A stretch of 64,000 nt of DNA, taken from Nitrososphaerales archaeon (GTDB lineage Archaea > Thermoproteota > Nitrososphaeria > Nitrososphaerales > CADDZS01). The stretch spans positions 151,427 through 215,426 of the forward strand of contig JASHOD010000039.1 in assembly GCA_030041295.1 (NCBI GenBank), given 5' to 3'. Under the pieces are notes generated by a model. That model saw nothing but the letters and a program-made list of their open reading frames with translations, had not been told where the DNA came from and did not search any database. Each line of letters begins with the position of its first letter. Positions within the stretch are counted from its first letter, which is position 1. The position numbers and the translations under genes were made by a program. Below, piece by piece: positions 36,206-45,373 of the stretch.

Positions 36206-37281
36206 GCTTGCTCAACTTTCGTTGTTTGAGTAATGATATCCACAGCTTTCTGAATTGCTTTTTCGCTAGGGTACTTCATCCGTGGAGGAAGAAATGCAAG
36301 CGCCTTCTCCAACTGATTTGGAAGATCAAGTTCTCTCTCAGAGACACAGTAGAAGGTTCCTCTCTCCATGTGGAACTTTGCGAGATACTCCTGCTCTGAT
36401 TGTCCCGGCGTTGGGACAAGAAAACCCTTTTTCCTCAATGCGAAGAGGTCCATTAGAGTGGAATAGCCAGATCTCGCAACAACGAGCCGCGCTCTATTCA
36501 AGATGTTCTCCCTTTCCCGCCTTCTCAAATAACTCTTAAGGTTAGGGCCTTCTAAGCTACCTGCTTCCGGCTTTCCGAGAGTAACAACAACCTTGCCACC
36601 GAATCCCTCTAATTGCTTTCGAACCTTGTGTTCGAAATAGGTTCGATGAGGTTCTGGTCCCGATATCGAGAGGAAAACATCAATGTCCTGCGTAGTCTGG
36701 AAGTAGTTAAATTCTGAAATCACTCCGACGTAATTGACATGCTTTTCATCGATTCTAGAGAGGCCATGAGCTAATCTACCAGCTAACCCGTCTTCTTCAA
36801 AATCTGGAACTAGAACTCCTACATATCTCTTGAGAAAGTATTCGTTATAGAACTCTGTTCCGTTTTCCAAGGCAACATTGTTCAACGGATTCAGAATTCT
36901 TAGCTGATGGCTCATGAAGTAACTTGGAACATCGCGTGAATAGAATGCAAAGCGATTGTCGGAGAAGATCGCATCGACGTGCCTGCTCGATATGAATCTT
37001 CGAACGAAATCATGCTCGCGAAACATGGACCTAAAATAGAGAGGAAAGTGCAGAATGGTGGATGGGACGAAGAAACCAGGGTTCAGAGTCTCTGGAGGAT
37101 TATAATCGGCAAGGTTCACAAACGAAGCCTCGTCGCCCAGTTCTTGCTGAAGCATGTTCAAAGCTCTTCCACTTGAGACAACAGTTACTATATGTCCTTC
37201 CTTGGTTATCTTCCTGATTATGGGAAGACTGCGGGAGGCGTGTCCTAACCCCCAGGAACAAATTCCAAACAGAAATTTCAT
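36184..37281 (-). CDS. Glycosyltransferase (GT-B, MurG/MJ1255-like)
   Basis: 365 residues. FLFGICSWGLGHASRSLPII at the N-terminus is the Gly-rich GHA-type motif of GT-B transferases such as MurG and MJ1255; the C-terminal donor domain has VVVTLGKPE, ARLVVARSGYSTLMDLFAL and FLVPTPGQSEQEYLAKF, which bind the nucleotide sugar. Members transfer a sugar to a lipid, carotenoid or glycan acceptor. Start at 37281 overlaps the stop of the epimerase fragment by 4 bp. Confidence 0.82.
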   Translation of the reverse strand: MKFLFGICSWGLGHASRSLPIIRKITKEGHIVTVVSSGRALNMLQQELGDEASFVNLADYNPPETLNPGFFVPSTILHFPLYFRSMFREHDFVRRFISSRHVDAIFSDNRFAFYSRDVPSYFMSHQLRILNPLNNVALENGTEFYNEYFLKRYVGVLVPDFEEDGLAGRLAHGLSRIDEKHVNYVGVISEFNYFQTTQDIDVFLSISGPEPHRTYFEHKVRKQLEGFGGKVVVTLGKPEAGSLEGPNLKSYLRRRERENILNRARLVVARSGYSTLMDLFALRKKGFLVPTPGQSEQEYLAKFHMERGTFYCVSERELDLPNQLEKALAFLPPRMKYPSEKAIQKAVDIITQTTKVEQAQMISVR

Positions 37282-37403
37282 TTAGTGGATCGTTCCTTCA
37301 GAAAACTGTCAAGGACGGTTACCTCACAATCTCGCCGGGCGACTAGAGGATCGATCAAATGACTTGCTATGAAACCTGCTCCGCCCGTAACGAGTGCTTT
37401 CAT
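37278..37403 (-). pseudogene. N-terminal fragment of an NAD-dependent epimerase/dehydratase
   Basis: 41 residues only: MKALVTGGAGFIASHLIDPL is the GxxGxxG nucleotide-binding start of UDP-glucose 4-epimerase-like proteins, whose full length is about 310. The frame ends after DSFLKERSTK. The stop overlaps the glycosyltransferase start by 4 bp (ATGA-type), so the stub may now act as a translated leader for that gene. A deletion that fused the stub to the glycosyltransferase promoter is likely. Confidence 0.65.
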
Positions 37404-37650
37404 ACTAAACAGCGACCAACACGAGTACCTACAGTGAGTATTAGTATTGGCGTGGGCCTCGTTACTTAAGTGGCATACACGATTCTCAAGCCTGAGAATC
37501 CAAAAGAAGCAGAGCACTTTCATCAACGGGTAAATTCGTTGAATTGTTTTTCATGCTGTCAAACGAATTGTTGCATGTTCTGAACCTGCTTTACCTTCAG
37601 AAGAAACTCCACAGATATTTGAGGCTTCTCATTTGAATGGTTTTTTCATA

Positions 37651-38286
37651 CTAATGAAGAGGTTGGCTCACGTCGTAATCAAGTGACTTCTTGAATGTCA
37701 CCGTAGAGAAGAATGCTACAACTGCCCAAAGGAGAACCATTTTTGATGCAAATGTTAAATTTGTTTTGAGGGTACTTACTGGCCAAGCATTGAAAACAGT
37801 ATCTGGATCTTGATGACTAACCAATGCCGCCCCCCAAAAAGCGAAATTGAACAGGACCTCATACAAACCCATTGCTAGGAGCATTATCGATAGTAGAAGA
37901 AAGAAAGCACGCGCCCACCTAGGGAATCGCGTCTCAATAACTCCTTGCCCTAACGAAAAGAAACAATATGCGGCGACTATGCCCGCGGCGAAAAGGTAGG
38001 TAACAGGTTTGGCATAGATGGGGGAAATGCTGGGCGATGGAAACTCGTTGGCCTGACCGTTTGCAGTGTTCACTAGTTGGTACCCAATTATGTGCGTCGA
38101 GCTAGGATTCAGAAAGTAGTAAACAACAATTGCGAGAACCACGAATAGGCTTAGAATGAGAAGGACCTCGATTAGTCGCTTTTCCCCAGTTGTCTTCGGC
38201 CGATATGGGGCGAAAATAGAGGAAGAAGATGAGCTCTGTAGTCGCGGCAACATACTCCAGTCGCTTAGAGCTACGCGAGACGTCAT
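37651..38286 (-). CDS. Four-helix membrane protein of unknown function
   Basis: 211 residues. A Ser-rich cytoplasmic head of about 35 is followed by hydrophobic segments at roughly 41-60, 95-113, 125-147 and 180-197, with an outside loop (SSTHIIGYQLVNTANGQANE) between the first two. No family recognised. It lies between the small glycan locus and the glycoside hydrolase on the same strand, each separated by more than 150 bp. Confidence 0.55.
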   Translation of the reverse strand: MTSRVALSDWSMLPRLQSSSSSSIFAPYRPKTTGEKRLIEVLLILSLFVVLAIVVYYFLNPSSTHIIGYQLVNTANGQANEFPSPSISPIYAKPVTYLFAAGIVAAYCFFSLGQGVIETRFPRWARAFFLLLSIMLLAMGLYEVLFNFAFWGAALVSHQDPDTVFNAWPVSTLKTNLTFASKMVLLWAVVAFFSTVTFKKSLDYDVSQPLH

Positions 38287-38453
38287 TTAACGTTCTTATT
38301 CCAATTCTTGCCAGATTTAATATTTAAAAAGTCCTTCTCGTGCTGTATTTTTCTCGCAATTCCATGCGATTCTTTAATGTCCAGCATTAATTCCTTGACC
38401 TTTTTCAATCATTAATAGGGCATCAATTAGTACACTGCCTAACCTGAAGAGAC

Positions 38454-39671
38454 CTAGACGGCCTTCTTGATTTGGTCCGAATATACGAACCAAGCTTGCT
38501 TAGGAATGCCTTGGCGATTTATCAGACCAAAGTTGTTCTCTTGAAATGGGAACGAGAGCCAGTAAGGGTCAGCCAGTCTCCAAAGACTCAACGAACTTAT
38601 GGAATCCATGGCATATGCTTCTTCGCATATTGCCTTCACATATCCGGCTTGTTTTTTCTGATCGAATCCAAAAATTCGCGGTCCGGAGGGATATCCGGTT
38701 TCAGTTATCATAATCTGCTTCCCCGAATATTCCTTTGCCTCTCGAACTCTCTCCCTTAATTTTGAAAGATCTTTGAGTCCAGGGTTTGCATAGTTAGGGT
38801 AAAAATCTAGGCCTAGTATATCACAATATTTCGAATAAGATCTCATAAGAATCTCGGACCTGTCTGCTTCCAAGTTTACCAGAGTAGGTGTGCCGGGATC
38901 TTCTTCGTGTACAACCTCTTGAAGTTCGCCGAGGATTGTATCAATTGCGTTTCGGTCTAGCCAGATCCCACCTCTCCTCCAATCGCTCGCGAAGTGTTGA
39001 AGCCACCAGTCCGGCTCGTTTTCGAGTTGCCACAACCCAATCTTTCCTCTGTAGTGTCTAACTATTTCCCTAGAAGACGCGGAGAGATGAGGTATGTACT
39101 CTTTCAGTTTGTCAATTTGCAAGTATTTCGGAAGAAATCGCTCGTACCCATTGCCGATTACTCCGATGATTTGAATCCCATGGTCATTCATTGTTCGGAC
39201 AAACGTGTCTAGGGGAAACTTGTAGGTCTGGGTTCCATCCCGACCTACTCTAGGTTGGAACAAATTCCATTGGAACCAGCATCTTACGAATTGAACTCCG
39301 TTCTCCTTAAGATGCAAAGCAAGATTTTTCGAAAGAAAATTTGCTACTCCAGTCTTCTGCGGTTCGGAGGACTCAGTAAGAGATATCTTGGATATATCCA
39401 AAGCGTTTTGTGTATTCGCTCGAGTCTCTCCAAAATTCATAGACTGGGGCCCCTGAGGCAGCGTAATCCTGAGCAGATGAGGTATGATTATTGACTTTGG
39501 CGGAGGAGCTCCGGCATAGGTCCAAGCATCATCGATCCCAATCCCCCATCGAAACCTGTTATGGTCGAATATGGAATTACTCATGTCGATCGCTCCGTTT
39601 GTAATTCGAATAGGCCCCATTGAAGAGCTCCGTCCCTTCTCGGTAGCGGAGGCCTCCCTTTGTAACTTCAA
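38454..39671 (-). CDS. Glycoside hydrolase, TIM-barrel (clan A-like)
   Basis: 405 residues. WQLENEPDWWLQHFASDW carries the Asn-Glu-Pro acid/base motif of clan-A enzymes, and QIMITETGYPSG carries the nucleophile Glu on the later strand; FVRCWFQWNLFQP and DILGLDFYPNYANPG are further barrel strands. The nearest families in my memory are GH5, GH39 and GH53, but I cannot choose. No signal peptide is seen, so it works inside the cell or is exported by another route. A later start (Met18 or Met29) is possible. Confidence 0.72.
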   Translation of the reverse strand: MKLQREASATEKGRSSSMGPIRITNGAIDMSNSIFDHNRFRWGIGIDDAWTYAGAPPPKSIIIPHLLRITLPQGPQSMNFGETRANTQNALDISKISLTESSEPQKTGVANFLSKNLALHLKENGVQFVRCWFQWNLFQPRVGRDGTQTYKFPLDTFVRTMNDHGIQIIGVIGNGYERFLPKYLQIDKLKEYIPHLSASSREIVRHYRGKIGLWQLENEPDWWLQHFASDWRRGGIWLDRNAIDTILGELQEVVHEEDPGTPTLVNLEADRSEILMRSYSKYCDILGLDFYPNYANPGLKDLSKLRERVREAKEYSGKQIMITETGYPSGPRIFGFDQKKQAGYVKAICEEAYAMDSISSLSLWRLADPYWLSFPFQENNFGLINRQGIPKQAWFVYSDQIKKAV

Positions 39672-39884
39672 TCCATTTCAGGTCAATTAAACAGAGTGAC
39701 GATTCTCAGCTTTGAGGATCTAGTATTGAAAGATCTATAATCTTTTGACTTCTTGATCTCACCAGTTGCAACGGGAGAACGGCGGAGAGAGAATTTTCCC
39801 CGCGTTCTCGATTTTGAGAATCGTCTCCTCCATTTAATTACTAGTTTAGATAGTCTCCGCAATCGAAGACAATTGGCGCAACGG

Positions 39885-40097
39885 ATGATGACGAAGAATC
39901 GATGCATAAAACCGGACAGCTTGGAGAGGAAGGACGTCCAAACTTTGGAAAAGCTGCTTTCAAGTCACGTCTGGAATATAGATTCTGTCGAAAACAAAAC
40001 GACAGGTATATTCATCAAATACTCATGCGTCGATTGTTCAACTGATAGATTTGCTTTTGTCGAATACCTTCCAAAGACCTTAACGAAGAGCAAGTAG
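39885..40097 (+). CDS. Possible small protein with a CxxC pair, 70 residues
   Basis: From the ATG at 39885 the frame reads MMTKNRCIKPDSLERKDVQT, then LEKLLSSHVWNIDSVENKTT and IFIKYSCVDCSTDRFAFVEY, and ends at 40097. The frame is open further upstream, but that part looks like junk. A Cys-Val-Asp-Cys pair and two further Cys could bind metal. It lies in the gap between the glycoside hydrolase and the next membrane gene, 75 bp before the latter. Confidence 0.35.
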   Translation: MMTKNRCIKPDSLERKDVQTLEKLLSSHVWNIDSVENKTTGIFIKYSCVDCSTDRFAFVEYLPKTLTKSK

Positions 40098-40172
40098 ATA
40101 CACACTATAAATTTCCGTGCCGTCGGTTATCGGACTATCGACTGCGTTGCAGTCTCGGAGTAGACATGGAAG

Positions 40173-40496
40173 ATGGGATTACAATTATTTCTCGTTTGGT
40201 ATTTTATCTTAGGATTCCTTCTCGGAAATGGAGTACCACACTTTGCGTTTGGAGCTGCGGGAAAGATATTTCGCAGTCCGTTTGGACAGAAAACCTCTCC
40301 GAAAACGAATATCTTATGGGGCCTCTCTAATTTCGTCGCCGCCACAATTATTGCCATCGCCCTAATTGTCCTTGACTTGTATAGCGGCTATGCTCTAATC
40401 GCGCTGCTCACTGGCTTTTGGCTGATGATGATTATGTTCGGGACAGGAATCAAAAGATTTTTGAACGAACCGTCAGGCACGCCAGTAAAGAATTGA
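40173..40496 (+). CDS. Conserved small membrane protein, 107 residues
   Basis: Two or three hydrophobic helices. The sequence LGNGVPHFAFGAAGKIFRSP, with SPKTNILWGLSNFV after it, matches a widespread uncharacterised bacterial and archaeal family with the pattern N-G-(I/V)-P-H-F ... S-P-x-x-N-x-L-W-G. Function unknown. It is a single gene, convergent with the S9 peptidase. Confidence 0.7.
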   Translation: MGLQLFLVWYFILGFLLGNGVPHFAFGAAGKIFRSPFGQKTSPKTNILWGLSNFVAATIIAIALIVLDLYSGYALIALLTGFWLMMIMFGTGIKRFLNEPSGTPVKN

Positions 40497-40582
40497 ACTG
40501 AAGCTTCTGTAAAGTTCTTCGTCTCCAATCTTCGAAGAACCTCAAATCAAAGTTAAGACAAAGAGATGTGGTTTTCGTTCCT

Positions 40583-42625
40583 TCACTGTCGCGACGTAGA
40601 AGCTTCCTGCACCAGTTGAGCTTTCGATACAGAGCTTTGTGCTAGGTACTTATCAAACCATGCAAGATATTGCTTCGCTCTAGCGATCCGGTGTTTTGGT
40701 TTTCCGACTCGCGAAAGATCATGATTCTCTCCCGGAAACAAGACGAGTTGCGTTTCCTTGCCCAGATATTTGAGTGCGGTGTATAGTTGCACCCCCTCCA
40801 CCATCCAGCAGCGGTAGTCCTCCATCGAGTGGATTATCAAGACGGGGGTACTTATTTTCGTGGCGTACGTGATCGGCGACATCCTTTCTAGCTGAGCGCG
40901 CGCCGCGAACGGGTCGCTCCCTATCTGATCTATAGTGAAGCTCGGGCCGATGTCCGAAGTGCCAAAGAAACTCTCCCAACTTGCGATACCTCTATCCGTT
41001 ACGGCCGCCTTAAAGATGTCAGTGTGACCAATGGCCCAATTCGTCATAAAGCCACCGTACGATCCTCCCGCAATCCCCAGACGCTCTTTATCTATGAAGG
41101 AGAATTTCCGGCTCGCGTGATCTACGAGCTCAAGAAGATCTTGGAAATCTCTTTCGCCGTAGTGGCCCCTGAGATCTGCAAAATCCTCAAAGTAACCGTC
41201 GCTACCTCTGATGTTCGAAAATAAGACAGTGTATCCTTTTGATGCAAAGGTCTGGAATTCGTGCATGTAGGCGTTCCCAAATGCGGTCTTTGGTCCTCCG
41301 TGGACGTACACTATAGTTGGATTTTTCTTGCTTCTGTCCTTTGCGATGACCCAGGCGTCGATCGGAATCCCGTCGCTAGCCTCGAAGGAGAAGTATTCCG
41401 GCGCAAGAACTTCGAGTTCCGAATAGACGTCTTCGTTGAAGTTTGTGAGTTGCATCTCATCGTGACCATCAAGGACTCTCAGCTCCTCAAGATGAGTCGA
41501 ATCTATCGTAACGAAGGCTATATTGCCGTCTTGTGAAACGGCATAATCCTCGATAGATCTATCTCCACCTAACAAAAGCTCGGGTTCCTTTCCCGAGACT
41601 ATCCTGTACAAGTGAACAGAGCCGCCTTGCGCCTGAAGGTAGTAAATGAAATCCCCTACCCAGTAGATCGCCGTCGAACCGTGAGCGCCTTGGCGGCAGT
41701 CGCTGTTCAAACCATTGCCCTTACTCAAATCGACATTCTCGATTTTCGAAATGTTCGAGTTCTCCCTCGGCTCAACCAAGTAGATGTGACTGTTGGAAGC
41801 AAATCCCTTTGGTAAGTAGTAATTCCCATTCAAGGCGATCTGCCTACCATCGGAACTCCAAGCGAAGTCAATTAGTTCCATGTCTGATTTGGTTACCTTC
41901 TCTGCGGGCTTGTCCCTGTCGCTATTCGTGTCCATCACGAAAAGATCCGTTATGTACGGTTTCATGTCATCGGTTGAAGCGAGGTAAGCAACATTTCGCC
42001 CGCTATTGGATGGATGGAACGCACCGACATCAAACTCGCCCGACGTGAGCTGTGTTACATTCCCGCTCGCCACATTTATTGAAAAAAGATGCTTTCGAAC
42101 ATTGTGAACGAATCCCTCGCCGTTAAACCATAGGCGCATCCCCTTGACTATCTTTTCAGCATCGTCGTCGCCATCGTCTTTGTCCTTCTTCTCAGCTCTC
42201 TTCTCATCTTCTTCCTCAGCCGTCACTACTTTCGAGAGAAAATAGATTACCTTGGAGTCCGGAGACCAAGTCGGCACTTCTATCCCTTCCTTTCGCGTGA
42301 GCAGTCTTCTCGGCTCTCCGCTCGGGATGGACATGAGATACAATTCATTCCCCTTTTCCTTCTTTTCCATTGTCCTCCTTGAAAGGAAAAGCAAATTCTT
42401 CCCATCGGGGGAAAATTTAGGCGATGAATCCTTTCCGCCGTAGGTGTAACGTGTTATACCGCTCCCGTCAGAATTCACCGTCGCTATATCGGAATTGTAG
42501 AGATTTTCCTCCTTGTTTGCCTGCTGGATGGAAATCGCAATAGCCTGTCCGTCAGGAGAGAAATCGGGTCTTGAAATCGTTCTATACTTGAATAGATCCT
42601 CGGGCTGAACTGGACGCTTTTGCAT
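40583..42625 (-). CDS. S9 family peptidase (acylaminoacyl-peptidase type)
   Basis: 680 residues, usual for the family. The N-terminal 400 form a beta-propeller (TolB/WD-like repeats such as FSPDGKNLLFLSRR, WSPDSKVIYFL, WSSDGRQIALNG). The C-terminal alpha/beta-hydrolase domain has VYVHGGPKTAFG, the nucleophile in AGGSYGGFMTNW (about residue 520), the acid in HSMEDYRCW and the His in GENHDLSRVG. A Lys/Asp/Glu-rich insert sits near 145-165. It trims short or acylated peptides in the cytoplasm. Single gene. Confidence 0.93.
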   Translation of the reverse strand: MQKRPVQPEDLFKYRTISRPDFSPDGQAIAISIQQANKEENLYNSDIATVNSDGSGITRYTYGGKDSSPKFSPDGKNLLFLSRRTMEKKEKGNELYLMSIPSGEPRRLLTRKEGIEVPTWSPDSKVIYFLSKVVTAEEEDEKRAEKKDKDDGDDDAEKIVKGMRLWFNGEGFVHNVRKHLFSINVASGNVTQLTSGEFDVGAFHPSNSGRNVAYLASTDDMKPYITDLFVMDTNSDRDKPAEKVTKSDMELIDFAWSSDGRQIALNGNYYLPKGFASNSHIYLVEPRENSNISKIENVDLSKGNGLNSDCRQGAHGSTAIYWVGDFIYYLQAQGGSVHLYRIVSGKEPELLLGGDRSIEDYAVSQDGNIAFVTIDSTHLEELRVLDGHDEMQLTNFNEDVYSELEVLAPEYFSFEASDGIPIDAWVIAKDRSKKNPTIVYVHGGPKTAFGNAYMHEFQTFASKGYTVLFSNIRGSDGYFEDFADLRGHYGERDFQDLLELVDHASRKFSFIDKERLGIAGGSYGGFMTNWAIGHTDIFKAAVTDRGIASWESFFGTSDIGPSFTIDQIGSDPFAARAQLERMSPITYATKISTPVLIIHSMEDYRCWMVEGVQLYTALKYLGKETQLVLFPGENHDLSRVGKPKHRIARAKQYLAWFDKYLAQSSVSKAQLVQEASTSRQ

Positions 42626-42765
42626 GAAGAGAATTGATAGAACGGGTATGAATTATGCCTTTTGTGAGCGTTTTTGAACTCGAAAGCGCCCCGATATCAG
42701 TATACAAATAGGCACTAATCGTCCAAGAATTTGAATGGAAAATAGACTTCACTTCCTGCAGATAA

Positions 42766-43419
42766 CTAGGAGTCCACGAGTATCATCCGAATGCCCGCTC
42801 CTCTGGCTAATGATATTGCGGGAACCCCGCCCGCTATCAGGTAGACGAATGTGGCTCCCCCAGCCATGACAAGTACGGCCTTCGAGAATTTTTTGGTTCC
42901 AAAGAATTTTGCCTGTTCATCTAGTTCCAAGCTGACACTAGATGCTACACTCGCGCTGATTTTTCTCAGAAACGAAACTACCTTGGGTTGGGATGATGTT
43001 GATGACTTTAAACATAGAATCGGTGGTTTTTCTATCCCTAGAAGTATCTCGTCAGCTAGAAAGGATCTCGTGAGCCCCACCGGAGTAGTTCGCCGCGAAG
43101 AAAGCGCTTCAGTGAGTATCTTCCTCTCATTTGGATACAAGTTTCCGACATCCTCCAATAGGATGTTCTCTCCAGCGTTTTGAAGGAAGAACTCGAAACT
43201 GCGAGTCAGTTTCTCGATACGCCAAAAGCGTGCCGTTTCCAAGAAGGTACTAGAATTTTCAAGCACTTCCCTCATATGTGGTGTCATGTGAAACGTAGTC
43301 CCTTCCTCTGCAAGGCCGGCTGATAGTTTCAAGCCAATAGGGGTCAAGAGGGATGGATCGAACACCACCTCCCTAATGGGGAGATCATCGAATTGTAACT
43401 GGCTTGACTTGAGATCCAA
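42766..43419 (-). CDS. Hypothetical protein, 217 residues, possibly PIN-like
   Basis: TTG start at 43419, preceded by a purine-rich stretch. The beginning (REVVFDPSLLTPIGLKLSA, TTFHMTPHMREVLEN) has an Asp followed by helices that recall PIN-like domains, and the end reads AGIRMILVDS. A hydrophobic AVLVMAGGATFVYLIAGGVP stretch lies near 180-200. I recognise no family. It sits upstream of the S9 peptidase on the same strand with a gap of about 140 bp. Confidence 0.5.
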   Translation of the reverse strand: MDLKSSQLQFDDLPIREVVFDPSLLTPIGLKLSAGLAEEGTTFHMTPHMREVLENSSTFLETARFWRIEKLTRSFEFFLQNAGENILLEDVGNLYPNERKILTEALSSRRTTPVGLTRSFLADEILLGIEKPPILCLKSSTSSQPKVVSFLRKISASVASSVSLELDEQAKFFGTKKFSKAVLVMAGGATFVYLIAGGVPAISLARGAGIRMILVDS

Positions 43420-43833
43420 CCCTACTCGCTCCTATGGTTAATCGGTTAATAATATGTGATCAGCGTGGATTACGGGCGGAAGATCGTTAACCACTATTTT
43501 TAACAAACGTGAATCCTCGATTCGTACCTGAACCTTTTTCCCGCAATTGCCCGGGTTTCTTTTCATTCAAACCGGATTTTAAGGCGTTGTAATTCGCCGC
43601 TAAATCTTTCGAGTGAGGGGAAGAAAAGACAAGATACGGAAGGATACAGAGAAAGATAAGAAGAGACAATTTCAAGTTGATTCAGTTCTTTCATCTGAGA
43701 TCGGTCTCTTCTTCTTCTTCGTTGGCTGCTCTTGCAACAATGAGTAGAGGCTTCGCTCAATATGCAAGGAGACGTACTAGTCAGAACGTAAAGAAAAATG
43801 GCTGACAAAAAGCCGGAATTGCTCTACTCACTT

Positions 43834-43995
43834 CTACCTTGAACTGACTGCCTTCGCAACTGTCCTCCATGCACCACATTTAGGACAGTGCCAGTGTTTT
43901 CCTCCAGCATCCGTGTATTCCAGAAGAGATTTTCCTATACAATTTTTGTCGTCGTGTTTCAAAGACTCTTCCTCGGTGTCGATTTCCCGGGACAT
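43834..43995 (-). CDS. Small zinc-ribbon-like protein, 53 residues
   Basis: From the ATG at 43995 to the TAG at 43834: MSREIDTEEESLKHDDKNC, then LLEYTDAGGKHWHCPKCGAW and a short basic end. The CPKCG knuckle preceded by H-W-H and an earlier Cys looks like a one-knuckle zinc ribbon. It is too short for ordinary gene callers. The ATG opens a clean frame in a gap that holds nothing else. Confidence 0.5.
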   Translation of the reverse strand: MSREIDTEEESLKHDDKNCIGKSLLEYTDAGGKHWHCPKCGAWRTVAKAVSSR

Positions 43996-44115
43996 GATGG
44001 CCTATTATAGAGATTGAAGAGAGCTAATTTCACCTTTAGGATCTTTTAACTAGAAGATGGGACATGACCAAAAGGAGTAGTAGCCTATTGGCTAAGCCTA
44101 GAAAACGTTATGCCA

Positions 44116-44139
44116 AACCGAAGATTTTGCACTTCGGTT
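44116..44139 (-). terminator. Hairpin after the zinc-finger gene
   Basis: AACCGAAG (44116-44123), loop of 8, CTTCGGTT (44132-44139): an 8-bp perfect stem starting 9 bases past the stop of the minus-strand gene at 44148. It is placed like a transcript-end hairpin; archaeal termination relies more on T-runs, which are weak here. Confidence 0.35.
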
Positions 44140-44147
44140 CGATGGCG

Positions 44148-44402
44148 CTAGTTGAAATATAATGGATTCGATAGTCTGCTTACGCTTCGTCTGGTTGGAG
44201 GAATTCCTAACCTAGCACTGGTTCGTCGGCTCGTCGCAATAGATCTGCACCTCGCAGAACAGTATTTCCTTCTCATTGAGATTCCAACTGGAAACAAATC
44301 TGATAGCGGAGCTCCGCAGAATTCACAGTACTGAACCTTTTCCTCTTCCTCTACCGTTTCTTGGCGTGCTGCTGCTTTCTTTGCCATTTTCTTCTTCATC
44401 AT
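44148..44402 (-). CDS. Small treble-clef zinc-finger protein, 84 residues
   Basis: A basic start (MKKKMAKKAAARQ) and an acidic patch precede the metal site CEFCGAPL ... KYCSARCRSIATSRR (Cys-x2-Cys and Cys-x3-Cys), followed by a basic tail. This is a common archaeal architecture for small nucleic-acid-binding proteins. The true start could be the internal Met at residue 6. No partner gene. Confidence 0.6.
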   Translation of the reverse strand: MMKKKMAKKAAARQETVEEEEKVQYCEFCGAPLSDLFPVGISMRRKYCSARCRSIATSRRTSARLGIPPTRRSVSRLSNPLYFN

Positions 44403-44529
44403 TCCTCTTTATGTTTGGTCTTGGTTCGTGGGTCTTTCTAATCTACGAAAGTCCAATTCCTTGAGAACTTGTTGCTCGTATTAATTCAAACTAGCCAAAT
44501 CCTACAGATTTGTTAGTCTAAATTTAACA

Positions 44530-44739
44530 CTACGGCAACATCATCTCATGCCTAACAAGAGCCGTCCATGTATCGTTTTTAAATAATACCCACAGTCGCT
44601 GAAAGTTAAGAATAGACGCTAAGTATGGAACTTGGAACCCTCTGTAAACTAGAAAAGCCCGCATTCGGACGATATCAACATTGATGTCAGAAAAAATAAC
44701 GAGTTCGTTATTCGATTTTGTAATTCCACCGGTTTTCAT
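44530..44739 (-). CDS. Doubtful small protein, 69 residues
   Basis: An ATG-started frame in the 447-base gap between the zinc-finger and DUF488 genes: MKTGGITKSNNELVIFSDIN, then VYRGFQVPYLASILNF and NDTWTALVRHEMMLP. There is no motif and no homologue that I know. It could be chance. The rest of the gap is AT-rich and empty. Confidence 0.22.
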   Translation of the reverse strand: MKTGGITKSNNELVIFSDINVDIVRMRAFLVYRGFQVPYLASILNFQRLWVLFKNDTWTALVRHEMMLP

Positions 44740-44849
44740 GAAAATTGCGAACTAGTTACGTAACTTAATTTCAAGAATATGAATGACTCATATATGCCTC
44801 GAAAAGAGGGTTGGAGTAGTGCTTCATCCGTTAGCGGGGTTTTCACTAG

Positions 44850-45215
44850 ATGACCGTTAAAACGAAATCCATCTATGACGCGAAGGGCAACGAGGACGGT
44901 TTAAGGGTGCTTATCACTCGCTATTACCCCAGGGGAGTAAAGCGCGAAAGGTTTGATCTTTGGATGAAGGGCGCCTCTCCCACGATAGATCTATTGAAAG
45001 CTTACAGGAAGGGTTCGATAGACTGGTCCGAATTTCGGAAGCGTTTTTCAAAGCAGTTGAACACTGAAGCAGAAAGTAAGTATGCGATCAAGGGGCTCCT
45101 AGACCTAGCCAAGAAGAGGAAGAACATCACTTTGCTGTGCTACGAAAGAGAGGGCCAGAACTGCCACAGGCAAATTGTAAAGTCGAAATTGGACCGCTCT
45201 TTAAGAAGACAATAA
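44850..45215 (+). CDS. DUF488 family protein
   Basis: 121 residues, ATG at 44850. DUF488 features: LRVLITRYYPRGVKRERFDLW near the start (first 20 cited), SPTIDLLKAYRKGSIDWSEF, and LLCYEREGQNCHRQIV with the conserved Cys and Cys-His-Arg. The family is uncharacterised. It is a stand-alone gene. Confidence 0.85.
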   Translation: MTVKTKSIYDAKGNEDGLRVLITRYYPRGVKRERFDLWMKGASPTIDLLKAYRKGSIDWSEFRKRFSKQLNTEAESKYAIKGLLDLAKKRKNITLLCYEREGQNCHRQIVKSKLDRSLRRQ

Positions 45216-45373
45216 CTTTGATTACGCTCAGAAGCTAAAGTTCCGCTATCTCACAAGTCCCGATATGGCGAATTAGCCTTCTGTAACTCTATTTCTTCCC
45301 TGAACGATTAACTAAGTTCATATCAGTTTTCAGCGTGCCAAAGCAACCACACGGAAGGGAAAGAAAAAGAAAA

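Noticed and set aside
43487..43675. Frame resembling a short secreted protein
   Set aside because: The hydrophobic start comes from a T/C-rich stretch, the start is a weak TTG and another frame overlaps it; no family pattern.
44064..44162. 32-residue basic frame
   Set aside because: It overlaps the end of the zinc-finger gene and includes the terminator-like hairpin; too little to support a gene.
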